64,000 bases of DNA from Chanodichthys erythropterus (lineage: Eukaryota > Chordata > Actinopteri > Cypriniformes > Xenocyprididae), in the NCBI RefSeq assembly GCF_024489055.1, contig NC_090227.1, positions 34,222,005 through 34,286,004 of the forward strand. The letters run 5' to 3'. The notes below the pieces were generated by a model. It searched no databases. It saw only the letters and a program-made list of their open reading frames with translations, and was not told the origin of the DNA. Positions 21,860 through 35,120 of the stretch are shown here, one piece after another; the first letter of the stretch is position 1; every line of letters begins with the position of its first letter. Position numbers and translations under genes: made by a program.

Positions 21860-24110
21860 GTCATAATATTTATGATAATGCTAAATGATATCCAATATAA
21901 CATGGCCAAGGAGAAACCCAAATCACCTAACCTACTGGCCACTAAACTCTTTCAACTGCTTAAATACCTTGAATTCGCAGAAGGTTGTTTAGAGACATCT
22001 ATATTAAATTAAACACTGACTAATCACTGTCTAGAAAAGACACTCCCCTGTGGATACAACTAGGTCATTTGTTCGAGATATATCTAGGATGTGAACTCAG
22101 ATCAATATCAGCCTTGAGAAGTCACCTTCTATTCAATACAGTGCTAGAGACCTTTCACAGCAAAACTGCAGGATGGCACTATCCGATCGCAGCATGTTTT
22201 GTGGAGGGTGAAGGGATCTTTGAAGTGAATCATGCAGGCACAAGTCAGGTCATTATCACGCTCCTGAATAATTTGAGAAAAGCCATGACCTAGTGCAACA
22301 AACCAGTAGCTTATTCAACAAAAGTCAGAAGTGTCCTCCTCAGCAGATTGTTACACGGGCCGTTGCTTTACCAAATTAATAATTCTATCTTCCTCTCCTC
22401 CCTTGGGAAAAACACAAGCAATTCTTTAAGCCACAAAGCCAACAAGCACGAAAAGAGCCTCTTTAACATCTCTCTAACCAGAAAGGAACGACTCCAAATA
22501 AAGAGATGCAAGAGACGGAGATGCACAAGACAAATGTGAGATCAGCAATGACCAACAACCGCTGCTCTTGAGACAATGTCAACCCAATAATGCCCACTCG
22601 TGCTGCGCTTAATTTGCACCCATCGATTTCCTATTTTCAATTATTAATTCTAATTAGGATGAAGTAGATGGTGCCAGGGGCCGTGACAGAGGGTCGATGA
22701 TGGAGAGGCCCGGCAGATGTAGGCGAGTGATCCACATACGGGAAAGAGTGTGACTCTACTCTATGCCAATTCTAGATTTTGATGATAGAGCACATAGATT
22801 TAGTGATTTAAACCCAATTTAAACAGCTTTTTACTCAGCATACATCATTATTTTATATTATTATATATCCTGATCTGGGCCAAGGGGCTGTTATGCTCAC
22901 ATTAGCTTTAAATCCTGACCTCAAAGCATGAAACTCTTTCACCAGGGGGCAGTATACCACATAGTTCAAGCATGGGTCAATAGGCAGCTGTGCGCCCACC
23001 AGTGGTCTGATGTACAAAATGGTGCTTCGTGATCTATGTTTAATTATGAAGTTGCTACAATGTGGCGACAGTTGCAGCCCTTCCTCCACCAAGAGCTGAA
23101 AACACAACAGCTATGATGCATTACCAATAATCCACAATGCATTCATTAAAAAGCACATCAAAAACATCAAGGCCATCCGCCTATCACACTGAACTTGCAA
23201 AGCTACAAATCTGAAAACTTAAAGGTAATTTTATTGACAGTTAAGGAGTTCTCTAATATTTAAAACATTAAAAAAACCATAAGGTTGTAGTTGAAAAACA
23301 TTCTGTACCATAAGAATGAAACATGAAAAGCATGAAAGAAGAGATGCTGTTTCCCCTGGAACTGGGGAATTTACACTTGGTTTGCATATGTGCCTTTGTA
23401 AACAAGACTGCTCGTTATGAATCCATTACTAGAACCACTTGACCATTATGCCAAAGCAAATAAAAAGAAAAATGAAGACTCAAAATAAGGCAATTAAAAC
23501 TCATGTGTGGACAGGGACAATGACAGAGTAATGTAGCATGAAGATCTCTCCTGACCTACACTGTCAATGCATTATAGGTTTCCATGGCATCTGCACCTGC
23601 TGAAAACTGGTAAGTGGGGAGGACAGAAATGAGGTTATGTTATATATCTTTCCTCGTGTTTGCTGTTAGTCTACTGAGCATGAACTCATTCTGCAGGTGC
23701 TGGCAGTAGTATACTGTATATTATGTGAAGAGAAAGTTTATCATATAAAAGCCCTATATACAGCATGCACAGAAGAGTGAATCGAAATAGTAAGCTATCA
23801 CAGCAAAACATGCTGGTGTTTACTTTTAAATTGATTCACACTAACAATGGATTGGCCTGTTGGGAAGAATGGTACTTATTAAAGCCGTAACATCCTGACT
23901 TGTGCACACAGAAGACACCAATATTTCAACATAAACCATCTTTAAAGAGGTCCTTGATTATGATTTCACTTTTTTAACTTTAGCTAGTGTGTAATGTTGC
24001 TGCTTGAGCATAAACATCTGCAAAATTACTATGCACAAAGTTCAATGCAAAGGGAGATATTTTCTTTTACAGAAATCGCTTTTTAAGGACTACAACAAAT
24101 GGCTGGTAGG
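21860..24110. other. intron stretch, nothing recognised
   Basis: I find no transposon termini, long inverted repeats or convincing coding frames. A CCAGGGGGCAG motif around 22942 is common in fish repeats but is too short to classify. Confidence 0.45.
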
Positions 24111-24116
24111 GACTAG

Positions 24117-24245
24117 TGTTGTCAAAAGTACCAGTACTTCTGTACCAATTCGGTACTGAAATTTTGAAAATGTGACGATACCAGCATTTCTGTAGTACCG
24201 GTAGTACCGATAATCCGGGTATATTCGGTACCTACTGATAGTCTG
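24117..24245. mobile_element. fragment of the TAGAGTTGTCAAAAGTACC family
   Basis: GTGTTGTCAAAAGTACCAGT followed by ATTCGGTACTGAAATTTTGA matches one terminus of the element at 5321-5666. No opposite terminus is found nearby. Confidence 0.6.
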
Positions 24246-25124
24246 TGGCAGTATTTACTATATGACACGAGTAAGCTTTGTTTACAAAAGAAAATGGGTT
24301 AGCAATTAAATGTGAAATCGCAGCCATGGAAATATGTTCGTTCATGCCGAATGAGAGAGAGACGTGAGTCCATAAATTTAAGCTTTGTATTCTGTTTTGC
24401 GAATCGCGATCTGGTCACCTGATTAGCAGAGAATTTAACAATATTCCATTAGTTATTCCACTGAACATGGAATCTCTGTTTCTTTTCCCAAATCTTCACT
24501 CACGCAGGGGATTTAAACGTTTCTTTCTTTCGTTCGCATTTAGGCCTATTATAGGCTATTCGCAATCTTTACTGTGGTAAAAACACTGTAGGACAGAAAC
24601 CTTTTTGCTTGCACGTCAATTTCTATTTAACACAGTTTGTGCTTGTTATTAAACTTTATAAGGCGCGTCAAGTTTATTTGTATAGCGCGTTTCACGCGCC
24701 GGTGATTTTTACTTTTGTTTTCTCTGACAGCGCAAAATAAAATATAGCCTGAATGTCTTTCCCCTGCGGAGGATAAAACTCGCTCTGCAGACCTTTAACA
24801 ACAAGTGTCAGTTGCTTGTAACATCAGGAGAAAACATGAAGATATTATTAAAGAGAAGTGGTCTCTTTCCTGCTTGTGTCCCACATCCCTCTCAAAGCGC
24901 AGAGCGGCTATATCAGAGACTATAGAATAACGGGACTTTGGCTATATGACGCATCTTTGTGTTAAATTACGAATTTGTTCTCATAATTTAACAACTTTGT
25001 TTTCTCGTAATTTAATGACTCTATTCTCATAATTTAATGAGTTTATTCTCAACATTTTAGAGTTTAGAATCAACAACATCAATTTATCCACCAACCACTC
25101 AAAAATGTCCAGATGCATTCTAAA

Positions 25125-25483
25125 AGTTGTAACTTCTTCCTGAATCTCTCCATCAGTGTCCGACTCCGGTTTGAACAATGTAAGGCTGAACACTGTTCCT
25201 GACAATCGTCATTTTGGCTGTGTGAGATTCTCCAGCTTTGTTGTTGTTGAGCAACTGAAGCGTGAACTGTTAAAGCTCCGCCCTCTTTTGCAAAGCTGGC
25301 TGGGAGCAACAGCTCATTTGCATTTAAAGGGACACACACAAATGTGTTTTTGCTAACTCCCAAATAGGGGCAAATTTGACAAGCTATAATAAATGATCTG
25401 TGAGGTATTTTAAGCTGAAAATTCAAAAACACATTCTGGGTACACCAGAGACTTATTACATCTTGTAAAAGGGGCATTATAGG
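25125..25483 (-). mobile_element. diverged repeat distantly related to the AGGTGCCC family
   Basis: The right part (AGGTATTTTAAGCTGAAAAT, ACACATTCTGGGTACACCAG, ACATCTTGTAAAAGGGGCAT) parallels the terminal region of the AGGTGCCCTAGAA elements (GTATTTTGAGCTGAAACTTC, ATATCTTTTAAAAAGACG). It is probably a sibling family of the same superfamily. The left boundary is not determined. Confidence 0.5.
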
Positions 25484-28320
25484 TTGTGTTTAAATATAAT
25501 TTCTACATTGTTATCAAATTTGGACAACATACAGGACAGATATTGTGCTTATATTGTAATCAATATGATCACAAGCTGTAATCATTGCCTAACGTTCATT
25601 GCATCTGCTTTACTGAATATGTGATGTTTACTAATCACATAACTTATATTATTGTATAGCAGTATATTAATGACATATGGACATTACTTGAATTGAATAA
25701 TCCAGTGTGAGGAAAAAAAAAAAAATATTTTTATAAACGGAAAGCGTGTAAGGCTTTAGGAAAGTACATATGCATATGCCTACAGGCAAATACAAATGCA
25801 AGTGACAGACAATTCATGGTGGAATTAACTCACTCAATCCACTGACTGCTGTTTCCGATTGCTGCTGTAGGAATAAAGTTGCCTGTAACTGCTTGTTCTA
25901 GACAAAGTAGAACTTCAATTAGGATGGGAAATCATTGGCTGCAGGAAATCTCATACTAAGATTGCATGCACAATAAAAAAAATTAACAAAATAGACAATA
26001 GACTTTTTTTAAATTAAATAGTAAAATTTGTGGAATTAAAATGAATTAAATTATGAGAACAAATGAGTTCTTCCAAGTTTCAACAAAAACATCTATATCC
26101 ACATATAACATATAACTGCTTAAATGGCTTGAAATGTTGAAAAAATAATCAGACACAACCCCTAAACTTGTGAAAAGTCATTCTCCACTAGATTTGAAAG
26201 TTCTAGCTTCCAAAACAAAACAAAACAAAACAAGTTGCTAAAGTAATATTATTTATTATTTCATTATTTTATATCAATATGGCATTAGTAGCCCTGTTGG
26301 TATGTGATCAAAGACTGTAATGATTAATAATTTGGCTCAAAGATTTTGCATATGTTGTGAATTGTGTACAATAGATAGTATGACTGTAACCTGAAGATGT
26401 TTTTCAGGGAATGTTTCACAGGGGTATGAAATCTATTTTAAACATGTTTTTAGAAGAAAAACATCTCCACCTTTTAGATTTCATAGCTTTACCCTGCAGT
26501 TTGTTCACCAACTTGAAATATGTGCATGAAAATCTACAATTGCACGATTCATTATTTCACACAATTACCATTCTTGTGTAAATACATTAGAAATGACATG
26601 TGGTCTTTGGAGGCATTCTTCTGAGCACCATGGTTCGAGATCCTGCGAGCGCCCCTGGTTATAGCGCCACATCAGCATCCCAAATCTACACTGAGAAAAA
26701 CATGAAATTTTTGAATCCAAGAAACTTTCCCAACACTTTTCACCGCACGTACACACACAGATCAGTATAATTGGCTTTTAATGATCTGACATTATGCTAA
26801 TGTTCAGTGTAAGGAGATAAATCTTTGCGAGGGTTTACGATTCTCGGCAGGTGGCCGTCTGCCCACCAGAGCCATGACAGACTCAGGAGAACAACAATGA
26901 CGTGCTCCATCATTGAGGGTCAGAGTGCACCATTTTCTGCGTGAAACAGTTTGCGTGGGAAGCAGATTATCTTTGCAATGATGACTTCATGTGTTTACAT
27001 CATCAACATTAGGTTGAAATTAAAACGGCCATTTCTGTTGTTTCATTCGTAAACATTAAATGTTGTCGTCGTTGGATTAAACGTGGGTTGTTTTAAATCA
27101 TCTATAACCCATGCAAACAGCCCTTTAACATTTTAATGCTGAGAGTTAAGGTGTTTTGAGAAATATTGGGTTCTTCGGAAAGTGCCACTTGAGTTCCATC
27201 AGAGAGCTGCCCACTTAAGAAAGGACCACATTATGGCTTCATTAGCGGAGTGACTGCAGCGGTGAGAGTGGAGGTAAGGGAACAGCCTCAGTGGCCGAAG
27301 TATTTGGAACGAAGAGGCCACTTCTGCGGTCGGGCTCTGAGGGTCTGAAGGTCCTCTGAAGTGGCCAATGTGTGTCAATCACAGCTGTCCCTCTCCTCCC
27401 TCGTCCACTCAGCAGTCACATGAAGAACCCTCAGGAGAGTCTCAGCCTCTCCGGAAAAAGGTTGGCAGGTTCAGAGGCGCAGAATTATCCAGAATGAGCG
27501 GCGAGATCTCTGAATGCAGTTTTGTTCTTCTCAGCTTTGGGAACTCACCGGGGCACATGAATTATTCCTGTGGATTCTCAAAGTCACAGTGAAGTCAAAC
27601 GTATACATCAGTGACTCCCTGAGAAATCAATTGTGTATCTCTTTCTCTAACTGACAGTCAAAAATAGATTTGAAGAAAAAAAAAGGCTTGTTGCTGGGGA
27701 AGTTTTAGTTTGAGAGTTAATGGATTATTAGTCATGATCTCTTGCATGGCAATAAAACTGCTACTGAGAACAAATAGCAGAAGACTCCCAATGCAGTTAT
27801 TTGTTACTTCCCTCATGACAGACAGAGTTGCAGATGTCTGACGAGAAGACAAATAGAATGTAAAAAATAAAACATAAAACAAATCTGATTCATCCATTCT
27901 ATGGTGAAGTTTGCTAGAGAGAGGCTGCCGTATTGATCCACCACGAAAAAAATTCCTTTCATTCCCCTGATGAACAAAAGCAAATGATCTTATCTAAATC
28001 AGTCTTAAAATGAGTCTGGCTCACAATAGCTGGTATTTACTCTTGTGGATGTGCAACTGGAGAAAAAGGATCAATGCTGGACAAGATATTTACAAAATAA
28101 TTGTAATGTAAGGTTTTTGTTATATAAGATGTCCTTACTCATTTGTCAGCATGAACGCTGCAAAGAAGTTTATCTAATAAGTATGTATGTCTTCCTTTCC
28201 ATTATAAATATCTATAAATCCTTAAAAACAAATTTACTCGAGAAACAAAATACGTAAGGTATAAAACATTTTGACTATATGTTTATATTTTTAAAAATTC
28301 TAATAAATTAATAATATATA
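25484..28320. other. intron stretch, nothing recognised
   Basis: Mostly AT-rich sequence, with a more GC-balanced portion at about 26860-27560. There are no recognised repeats beyond a short CAAAA run at 26212-26231, and no coding frame I would defend. Confidence 0.5.
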
Positions 28321-28323
28321 ATA

Positions 28324-29884
28324 CAAACCCGATTCCAAAAAAGTTGGAACACTGTACAAATTGTGAATAAAAAAGGAATGCAATAATTTACAAATCTCAT
28401 AAACTTATATTTTATTCACAATAGAATATAGATAACATATCAAATGTTGACAGTGAGACATTTTGAAAGGTCATGCCAAATATTGGCTCATTTTGGATTT
28501 CATGAGAGCTACACATTCCAAAAAAGTTGGGACAGGTAGCAATAAGAGGCCGGAAAAGTTAAATGTGCATATAAGGAACAGCTGGAGGACCAATTTGCAA
28601 CTTATTAGGTCAATTGGCAACATGATTTTGTATAAAAAGAGCCTCTCAGAGTGGCAGTGTCTCTCAGAAGTCAAGATGGGCAGAGGATCACCAATTCCCC
28701 CAATACTGCGACGAAAAATAGTGGCGCAATATCAGAAAAGAGTTTCTCAGAAAAAAAATTGCAAAGAGTTTGAAGTTATCATCTTCTACAGTGCATAACA
28801 TCATCCAAAGATTCAGAGAATCTGGAACAATATCTGTGCGTAAGGGTCAAGGCCGGAAAACCATACTGGATGCCCGTGATCTTCGGGCCCTTAGACGGCA
28901 CTGCATCACATACAGGAATGCTACTGTAATGGAAATCACAACATGGGGTCAGGAATACTTCCAATCACATTGTCGGTGAACACAATCTACCGTGCCATTT
29001 GCCGTTGCTGTCTAAAACTCAAAAAAGAAGCCGTATCTAAACATGATCCAGAAGCGCAGGTGTTTTCTCTGGGCCAAGGCTCATTTAAAATGGACTGTGG
29101 CATAGTGGAAAACTGTTCTGTGGTCAGACGAATCAAAATTTGAAGTTCTTTTTGGAAAACCGGGACCCCATGTCATCTGGACTAAAGAGGACAAGGACAA
29201 CCCAAGTTGTTATCAGCACTCAGTTCAGAAGCCTGCATCTCTGATGGTATGGGGTTGCATGAGTGTGTGTGGCATGGGCAGCTTACACATCTGGAAAGGC
29301 ACCATCAATGCTGAAAGGTATATCCAAGTTCTAGAACAACATATGCTCCCATCCAGATGTTGTCTCTTTCAGGGAAGACCTTGCATTTTCCAACATGACA
29401 ATGCCAGACCACATACTGCATCAATTACAACATCATAGCTGCATAGAAGGATCCGGGTACTGAAATGGCCAGCCTGCAGTCCAGATCTTTCACCCATAGA
29501 AACATTTGCCGCATCATAAAGAGGAAGATGCGACAAAGAAGACTTAAGACAGTTGAGCAACCAGAAGCCTGTATTAGACAAGAATGGGACAACATTACTA
29601 TTCCTAAACTTGAATAGGATTGCAGACTGTTATAAAAAGAAGAGGGGATGCCACACAGTGGTAAACATGGCCTTGTCCCAACTTTTTTGAGATGTGTTGA
29701 TGCCATGAAATTTAAAATCAACTTATTTTCCCCTTAAAATGATACATTTTCTCAGTTTCAACATTTGATATGTCATCTATGTTGTATTCTGAATAAAATA
29801 TTGAAATTTGAAACTTCCACATCATTGCATTCTGTTTTTATTCACAATTTGTACAGTGTCCCAACTTTTTTGGAATCAGGTTTT
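28324..29884 (+). mobile_element. Tc1/mariner transposon with IR/DR ends, inactive
   Basis: TA dinucleotides flank it (28322-28323, 29885-29886). The ends read CAAACCCGATTCCAAAAAAG and, inward from the right, AAAACCTGATTCCAAAAAAG. Each roughly 200-bp terminal inverted repeat contains the motif TTCCAAAAAAGTTGG(A/G)ACA or TCTCAAAAAAGTTGGGACA twice, at the outer tip and again near 28516 (left) or 29675 (right). This is the IR/DR layout of several fish Tc1 elements, where the repeats are transposase-binding sites. The element is 1561 bp and carries a broken transposase. Confidence 0.92.
28676..29690 (+). pseudogene. Tc1 transposase pseudogene
   Basis: It starts MGRGSPIPPILRRKIVAQYQ (28676) and changes frame at an A-run near 28750. 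It continues SSSTVHNIIQRFRESGTISV (helix-turn-helix), breaks again near 28960, and later gives LWSDESKFEV (first catalytic Asp), SLMVWGCMSVCGMG and FQHDNARPHTA (second Asp). The third catalytic region ACSPDLSPIE is followed by another frame break, and the end ADCYKKKRGCHTVVNMALSQ-LF stops at 29690. The DD34E layout identifies a Tc1 transposase. Several frameshifts and stops make it non-functional. Confidence 0.9.
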
Positions 29885-29961
29885 TATAATTTGTTCTTGT
29901 TTTAGTTGGATTCATGCTTTAAAAAATTATTTTGCCAATTAGGCAAGAAAAATAACTTTAA

Positions 29962-30562
29962 AGGATTAGTTCACTTCAGAATTAAAATGTCCTGATAATT
30001 TACTCATCCCCATGTCATCCAAGATGTTTATGTCTTTGTTTCTTCAGTCAAAAAGAAATTATGGTTTTTGAGGAAAACATTCCAGGATTTTTCTCCATAT
30101 AGTGGACTTCAACAGCTACCAATGAAATTGCAGTTTCAATGCAGCTTCAAAGGGCTCTACACAATCCCAGACGAGAAATAAGGGTCTTATCTAGCAAAAC
30201 AATCAGTCATTTTCTAAAAAAAAACTAAAAAATGTATATACTTAACCTCAACAGGTCACGCGTGACGTACGTGGAAGTACCGCAGTAGGGCAAAAAAATT
30301 CCATCTCAATTTCTCCGCCAACTTCAAAATCGTCCAACATCGTTGTTTTACCTTTTTTTTTTTTGTAAAGGCTGTTTACTTAGGCTTTGCACGTTCGCTT
30401 GGTAAACACTGGGTCAGTACTTCCGTCTACGTCATGCATGACCTTTCTGACGTGATTACTTAATGCACATGCAAGACGAGTATTTGTGGTTAAAAAGTAG
30501 ATACATTTTTTATTTTTTTAGAAAATGACCAATCGTTTCGCTAGACAAGACCCTTATTCTTT
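29962..30562 (+). mobile_element. TTAA-target MITE-like repeat, right end lost
   Basis: TTAA at 29958-29961 precedes AGGATTAGTTCACTTCAGAA, similar to the AGGGTTAGTTCACCC terminus of the 38-kb element. An internal inverted repeat pairs 30177-30230 (AAGGGTCTTATCTAGC) with 30515-30560 (GCTAGACAAGACCCTT). No matching right terminus is found. Confidence 0.6.
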
Positions 30563-30569
30563 ACAAATA

Positions 30570-32000
30570 TTAATAGAAATCTTTTTTCACATAATCTAAA
30601 ATTATGCTTGTTTTCATTCAATACCAATGAGAGTTTGAGGCAATGCACAGCAAACTATTTTATTGCAGCCCTTACAGTAACCTTGAATTCCTGTGGTGTT
30701 TATGTAAAAGAGGAGCACATGTGTGACATCGTGGAAGCCACTAAACGTTCTTTAAAACTCTCCTTTGAACCTTATCGTCTAGATGCCCTTTCTCAGATGC
30801 ACAGATCACAAACCCCATCCCTTTGTTCCTCTTATTAAGCCTTACCAATGCACATCAGCCTTTCTCTTTCCCTATGCTCTGAGGCAAAAGGCAGAAATTT
30901 AATTGAATTTCAGGGCTTTTAATGTCTGCATCAGGATAATCAAAGCAAGCCAGACTTGAGTTGTTTATCATGACCTTGGGAGCTTTAGCAAGGCCACTTT
31001 CATAGAGATAACCACTGTCCTGAGTTTAAAAAAGGAAAAACATTGCACAGGACCATAAGACTTAGTCTTAAAGCTCAATCAATCAGAAATCATAATAAAA
31101 GTTTGTTAAAGTCAACATCTTTCTTCAGGCAAAGATGCTATATTTCTAAACTCCAAAACTAACTGATGATTAATGCCTTAAAAATCAGAAATACTGTAGA
31201 GCATCTGTTCCTTGACAAAGCCACAGTACTTTAAACATATCTAACTTAAAAATACCCTTCTTCTCAAAGGTGTTGCAAGTTATCTAACCGGTAATTATAG
31301 CTTCTTTTATCCAAAACCTAGAAGACTGTGGCCTACTAAGCAAGTTGCTGAGTTAACTACATGATAATCAAGTGAGCATCAAGATACATAGAGTAACACA
31401 CAAATATTGGTTAAAATAATCTGTTTTTAATTAAACTGAATATTTTCCTGTTGAAAAAAAACAGCATGAAATAAGGCCAAAAATAGTATATTAAATCTGT
31501 GTTCACAAGACTTCTGGGTATTGGAGGTTGTAGACTAGAGTTTTTGCTTCAAAATTATGTAAAAATTTTAATGCCTACTTGTTCATATAAAACAATATAT
31601 TGTTTTTGTAAGACACTTTTTGTCAAGAAACACAGTATGCATGGAAGCGTGAATCATCATGAATAATGGGTCATTTACACCTGAGAAGACAAAAGAATCA
31701 CATAATAATGACCTGGAATGACTTGCATATTAATGAGGCCTTTCAGTCAGGTAGGCTGTGAAAAAACCCTCTGTAATCATGTCTCAGCTCAATTTAAAAT
31801 AATGGTATTCTATTATATTCTTTAAAATATAATATATTTCTGTGATGCAAAGTGTCTGAACAATTATGTAACCTCTATGGCATTTCATATAGGCTTTTAG
31901 CTTAAAAGCATGCACATTTGGAGAAATATTGATGGATTCTTATATGTTTATGTCAATATTCTATACTGAGGAGTAATATTTATTCAATATTTATTATCAT
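30570..32000. other. intron stretch, nothing recognised
   Basis: AT-rich, without transposon termini or supported coding frames. Confidence 0.5.
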
Positions 32001-32018
32001 CACTATGAGTGCTGGATA

Positions 32019-32205
32019 CTGTGTTTTCAATTCATACTTGCAGCCGGAGGGCGCTATGTACACTTTTAGTCCACAAATTATTCTAAAGAAGAAGAGGACA
32101 TTTCAGGAATGGTGTTTTCATTTCATACTTGCAGCCGGAGGGCGCTCTCTGTGCACATTTAGTCCACAAATTATTCTAAAGAACAAGAGGACATATCAGG
32201 AATTA
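32019..32205 (+). repeat. tandem duplication of a ~92-bp unit
   Basis: Two consecutive copies each start GTGTTTTCA(A/T)TTCATACTTG, contain GCAGCCGGAGGGCGCT and TTAGTCCACAAATTATTCTA, and end GAGGACAT(T/A)TCAGGAAT. They differ at few positions, by eye roughly 90% identical. Confidence 0.85.
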
Positions 32206-32773
32206 ACGGCATGTCTTCCAGAGGTCGCTAACTATGGCTTTACATCCAGATAAACACTTTTCAGGACAATAAATACACGATTGAGACAATGCATACAAGT
32301 ATTGCCTGAATAGCGCTGGCTCCGTGGGTGTGGTCGCATTAGCGGATAATGAGCTGAATCACAGACTTTTGACATGGCTCTCTTTTCATAGAGATCACAT
32401 AAACACAGAATGTTTGTTTTTGACTTGCATGATTTAAAACCTGACATTTCAACGTTTTTTTAGACAAAAATGTCATTTTTTTTGTCATTAGTATTCATAA
32501 GTTACAGTTCATTTTCTGAGAACTATCAGATTGAACTTCATGCAGAGGGAGACGAGAGATCACGCATCATATTAGTTTTCTTTATTTTACAAAAAACACA
32601 ACATTGTGTTTTTACTCTGAGTGTACACAAATAAAAGAAGACATTCTATAGTTTCAATTGATATATTACTTATGTCTCTATGACAAGAAATGATGGAGTA
32701 TTTTAAGTCTGTTTTGCTGCAATGTGAAAAAAATCCTGCAAAATGCGCCGGCGTGTTTTCAGACCTCAGGGAG

Positions 32774-33800
32774 TTAATATGGAGTTGGCCCACCCTTTGC
32801 AGCTATAACAGCTTCAACTCTACTGGGAAGGCTTTCCACAAGGTTTAGGAGAGTGTTTATGGGAATTTTTGACCATTCTTCTAGAAGCGTATTTGTGAGG
32901 TCAGGCAGTGATGTTGGCGAGAAGGCCTGGCTTGCAGTCTCTGCTCTAATTAATTCCAAAGGTGTTCTGTCGGGTTGACGGCAGGCCAGTCAAGTTCCTC
33001 CAGACCAACTCGCTCATCCATGTCTTTATGGACCTTGATTTGTGCACTGGTGCGCAGTCATTTTGGAACAGGAAGGGGCCATCCCCAAACTGTTCCTACA
33101 AAGTTGGGAGCATGAAATTGTCCAAAATGTCTTGCTATGCTGAAGCATGAAGAGTTCCTTTCACTTGAACTAAGGGGCCAAGCCCAACCCCTGAAAAACA
33201 ACCCCACACCATAATCCGCCCTCCACCAAACGTTACACTTGGCACAATGCAGTCAGGCAAGTACTGTTCTCCTGATAACCGCCAAACCCAGACTCTTCCA
33301 TTGGATTGCCAGACAGAGAAGCGTGATTCGTCACTCCAGAGAACACGTCTCCACTGCTCTAGAGTCCAGTGGCGGCGTGCTTTACAACACTGCATCCAAC
33401 GCTTTGCATTGCACTTGGTGACGTAAGGCTTGGATGCAGTTACTCGGCCATGGAAACCCATTCCATGAAGCTCTCTACACACTGTTCTTGAGCTAATCTG
33501 AAGGCCACATGAAGTTTGGAGATCTGTAGCTATTGACTGATTGACTGCAAAAAGTTGGCGACTTCTGTGCACTGTGCGCCTCAGCATGCGCTGACCCCAC
33601 TCTGTGATTTTACATGGCCTACCACTTTTTGGCTGAGTTGTTCTTGTTCCCAATTGGTTCCACTTTGTTATGATACCACTAACAGTTGACTGTGGAATAT
33701 TTAGTAGTGAGGAAATTTCACGAAGGGACTTATTGCACAGCTGGAAACCTCTCATGGTACTACGCTTGAATTCCCTGAGCTCCTGAGAGTGACCCAATCT
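32774..33800 (-). pseudogene. Tc1 transposase pseudogene (second family)
   Basis: The longest intact frame in the window belongs to it. It reads SQELREFKRSTMRGFQLCNK and ISSLLNIPQSTVSGIITKWN (paired helix-turn-helix), then CGLQISSRTVCRELHGMGFH, LWSDESRFSVWQSNGRVWVW (first Asp) and IMVWGCFSGVGLGPLV. After about 33135 frames break: FQNDCAPVHKS-type sequence (second Asp) is followed by a lost base, the third catalytic motif is damaged (NPTEHLW lacks the SPD segment), and the C-terminus LLEEWSKIPINTLLNLVESL ends GGPTPY-stop at 32774. The normal ATG is also altered. It is clearly inactive. Confidence 0.9.
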
Positions 33801-33914
33801 TTCACAAATGTTTGTAGAAGCAGTCTGCATCCCTTGGTGCTTGATTTTATACACCTGTGGCCATGGAAGTGATTGGAACACCTGAATTGAAATATTTGGA
33901 GGCAATATAGTGTA
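32774..33914 (-). mobile_element. Tc1 transposon, truncated at its 3' end
   Basis: The 5' terminus is recognisable at 33901-33914 (read on the minus strand TACACTATATTGCC), followed by the family's leader with CATGGCCACAGGTGTATAAA. The opposite terminal repeat should lie below 32770 but I cannot find it, so the element is truncated or too diverged there. It is a different Tc1 family from the one at 28324-29884. Confidence 0.8.
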
Positions 33915-34096
33915 TGTTTTGAAGCATGGCAGCTGGTTTAAGCTGGTCAAGTGCTGGTCCCAAGCTTTTCCTAAGCAACTAGCTCCAGTTCAGGACCAGC
34001 ATATAACCATCTCAGGACCAGCTTAAACCAGCTCATGACCAAATAAGGACCACCATAAACCAGTTCAAACCTGCTACCTTGCTTCAAAACATACCT
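33911..34096. repeat. palindromic MITE-like repeat rich in AGCTGGTTTAAGCTGG
   Basis: The inverted ends GTATGTTTTGAAGCATGG and CCTTGCTTCAAAACATAC enclose repeated (A)GCTGGTTTAAGCTGGT and its complement ACCAGCTTAAACCAGC. This CCAGC/GCTGG repeat family is widespread in cyprinids. It starts exactly at the tip of the truncated Tc1. Confidence 0.75.
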
Positions 34097-34109
34097 AACC
34101 AGCATATAC

Positions 34110-35115
34110 TGTTTTTTTTTTTTTTTTTCCAACAGAGTTTTATCCATATTTTTCAGTATGGAATAAAATATAGCAATTGGTATTTTAAGGCCAAACAAAA
34201 TTAATTTGCTTGCTTTTTTGGAACAACCTCATGTTGGAAGCCTGCTTATGCCTTAAAAAGCTGCCTCCATAGGGAGACAACTAGGTTTTGGAAGCTAAAC
34301 AGATACATATGTTAAATATTTTTTATATATTATAGCTGGTTGAAAACACTGTCATTAAAATGTGAAGGGTGTTGTTCTTTGTCCTTAATCATGCAAAAAC
34401 AAATCATTCTCCAACAACCTTCTTAAGAAATGTATGTAACAGCCGACAGAGAAGAATGGAGCAGAATTCAGAATAAAACCCCAGTTACCTTGGGGCCTGA
34501 AGCACAATTTGATTAAAAGTTTGTTTTTCTTCCCTCTCCTCAGTTACGGAGGGGGCACGTCGATGCAGCACTGACAGTTAATTGGACTTGGCAGGGCCAG
34601 GAGTTCATTCGTCAGCATTGTGTGGGGTTTGCCAGAGAGGAACAGGACAATCAATGTCCCACAGGACGGCCAGTAATCAGTGCAACACTACCATGGAGTG
34701 CAGGGTTAAACATCAGGAGACTGCAGGTGCAGGAGGATCTGAGGCATACCGCTAATACTATAACCCCCACACCCCACCACCACCTACCTCAACAACATAA
34801 TCAGCCAAGCACACCCAAGGACACAGCAGAGGAAAGGCATCATGGGTAGTGCCCCAAGAACAAACACGTATTATCACAATTTTTTGTACTTTACATTACC
34901 ATGAACAACCTAAAATACCAAAACTCTCTCTCAGTTTGGCAGATGTAGTTCTTTGGACGTCATTTGGTTCATCAAGGTCATTCCTAACCTAGTATGTATG
35001 TGAATTTGACACTTTAAACTTTGAAGGCTCCCCTTTAATCATAAACAGTGGCATAAATGCAAAATATTGGTGCAGTTTTACAGGAAATCCTTCAAAAAAA
35101 ACTGTATATAAGACT
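34110..35115. other. intron stretch, nothing recognised
   Basis: A poly-T run at 34111-34128, then sequence without recognised transposon termini or coding frames. Confidence 0.5.
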
Positions 35116-35120
35116 AAAAC

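Noticed and set aside
33135..33950. 271-aa frame that looks like an intact transposase gene
   Set aside because: It is only part of a Tc1 transposase. The start codon is changed and the catalytic C-terminal half is frame-shifted, with the third catalytic motif damaged.
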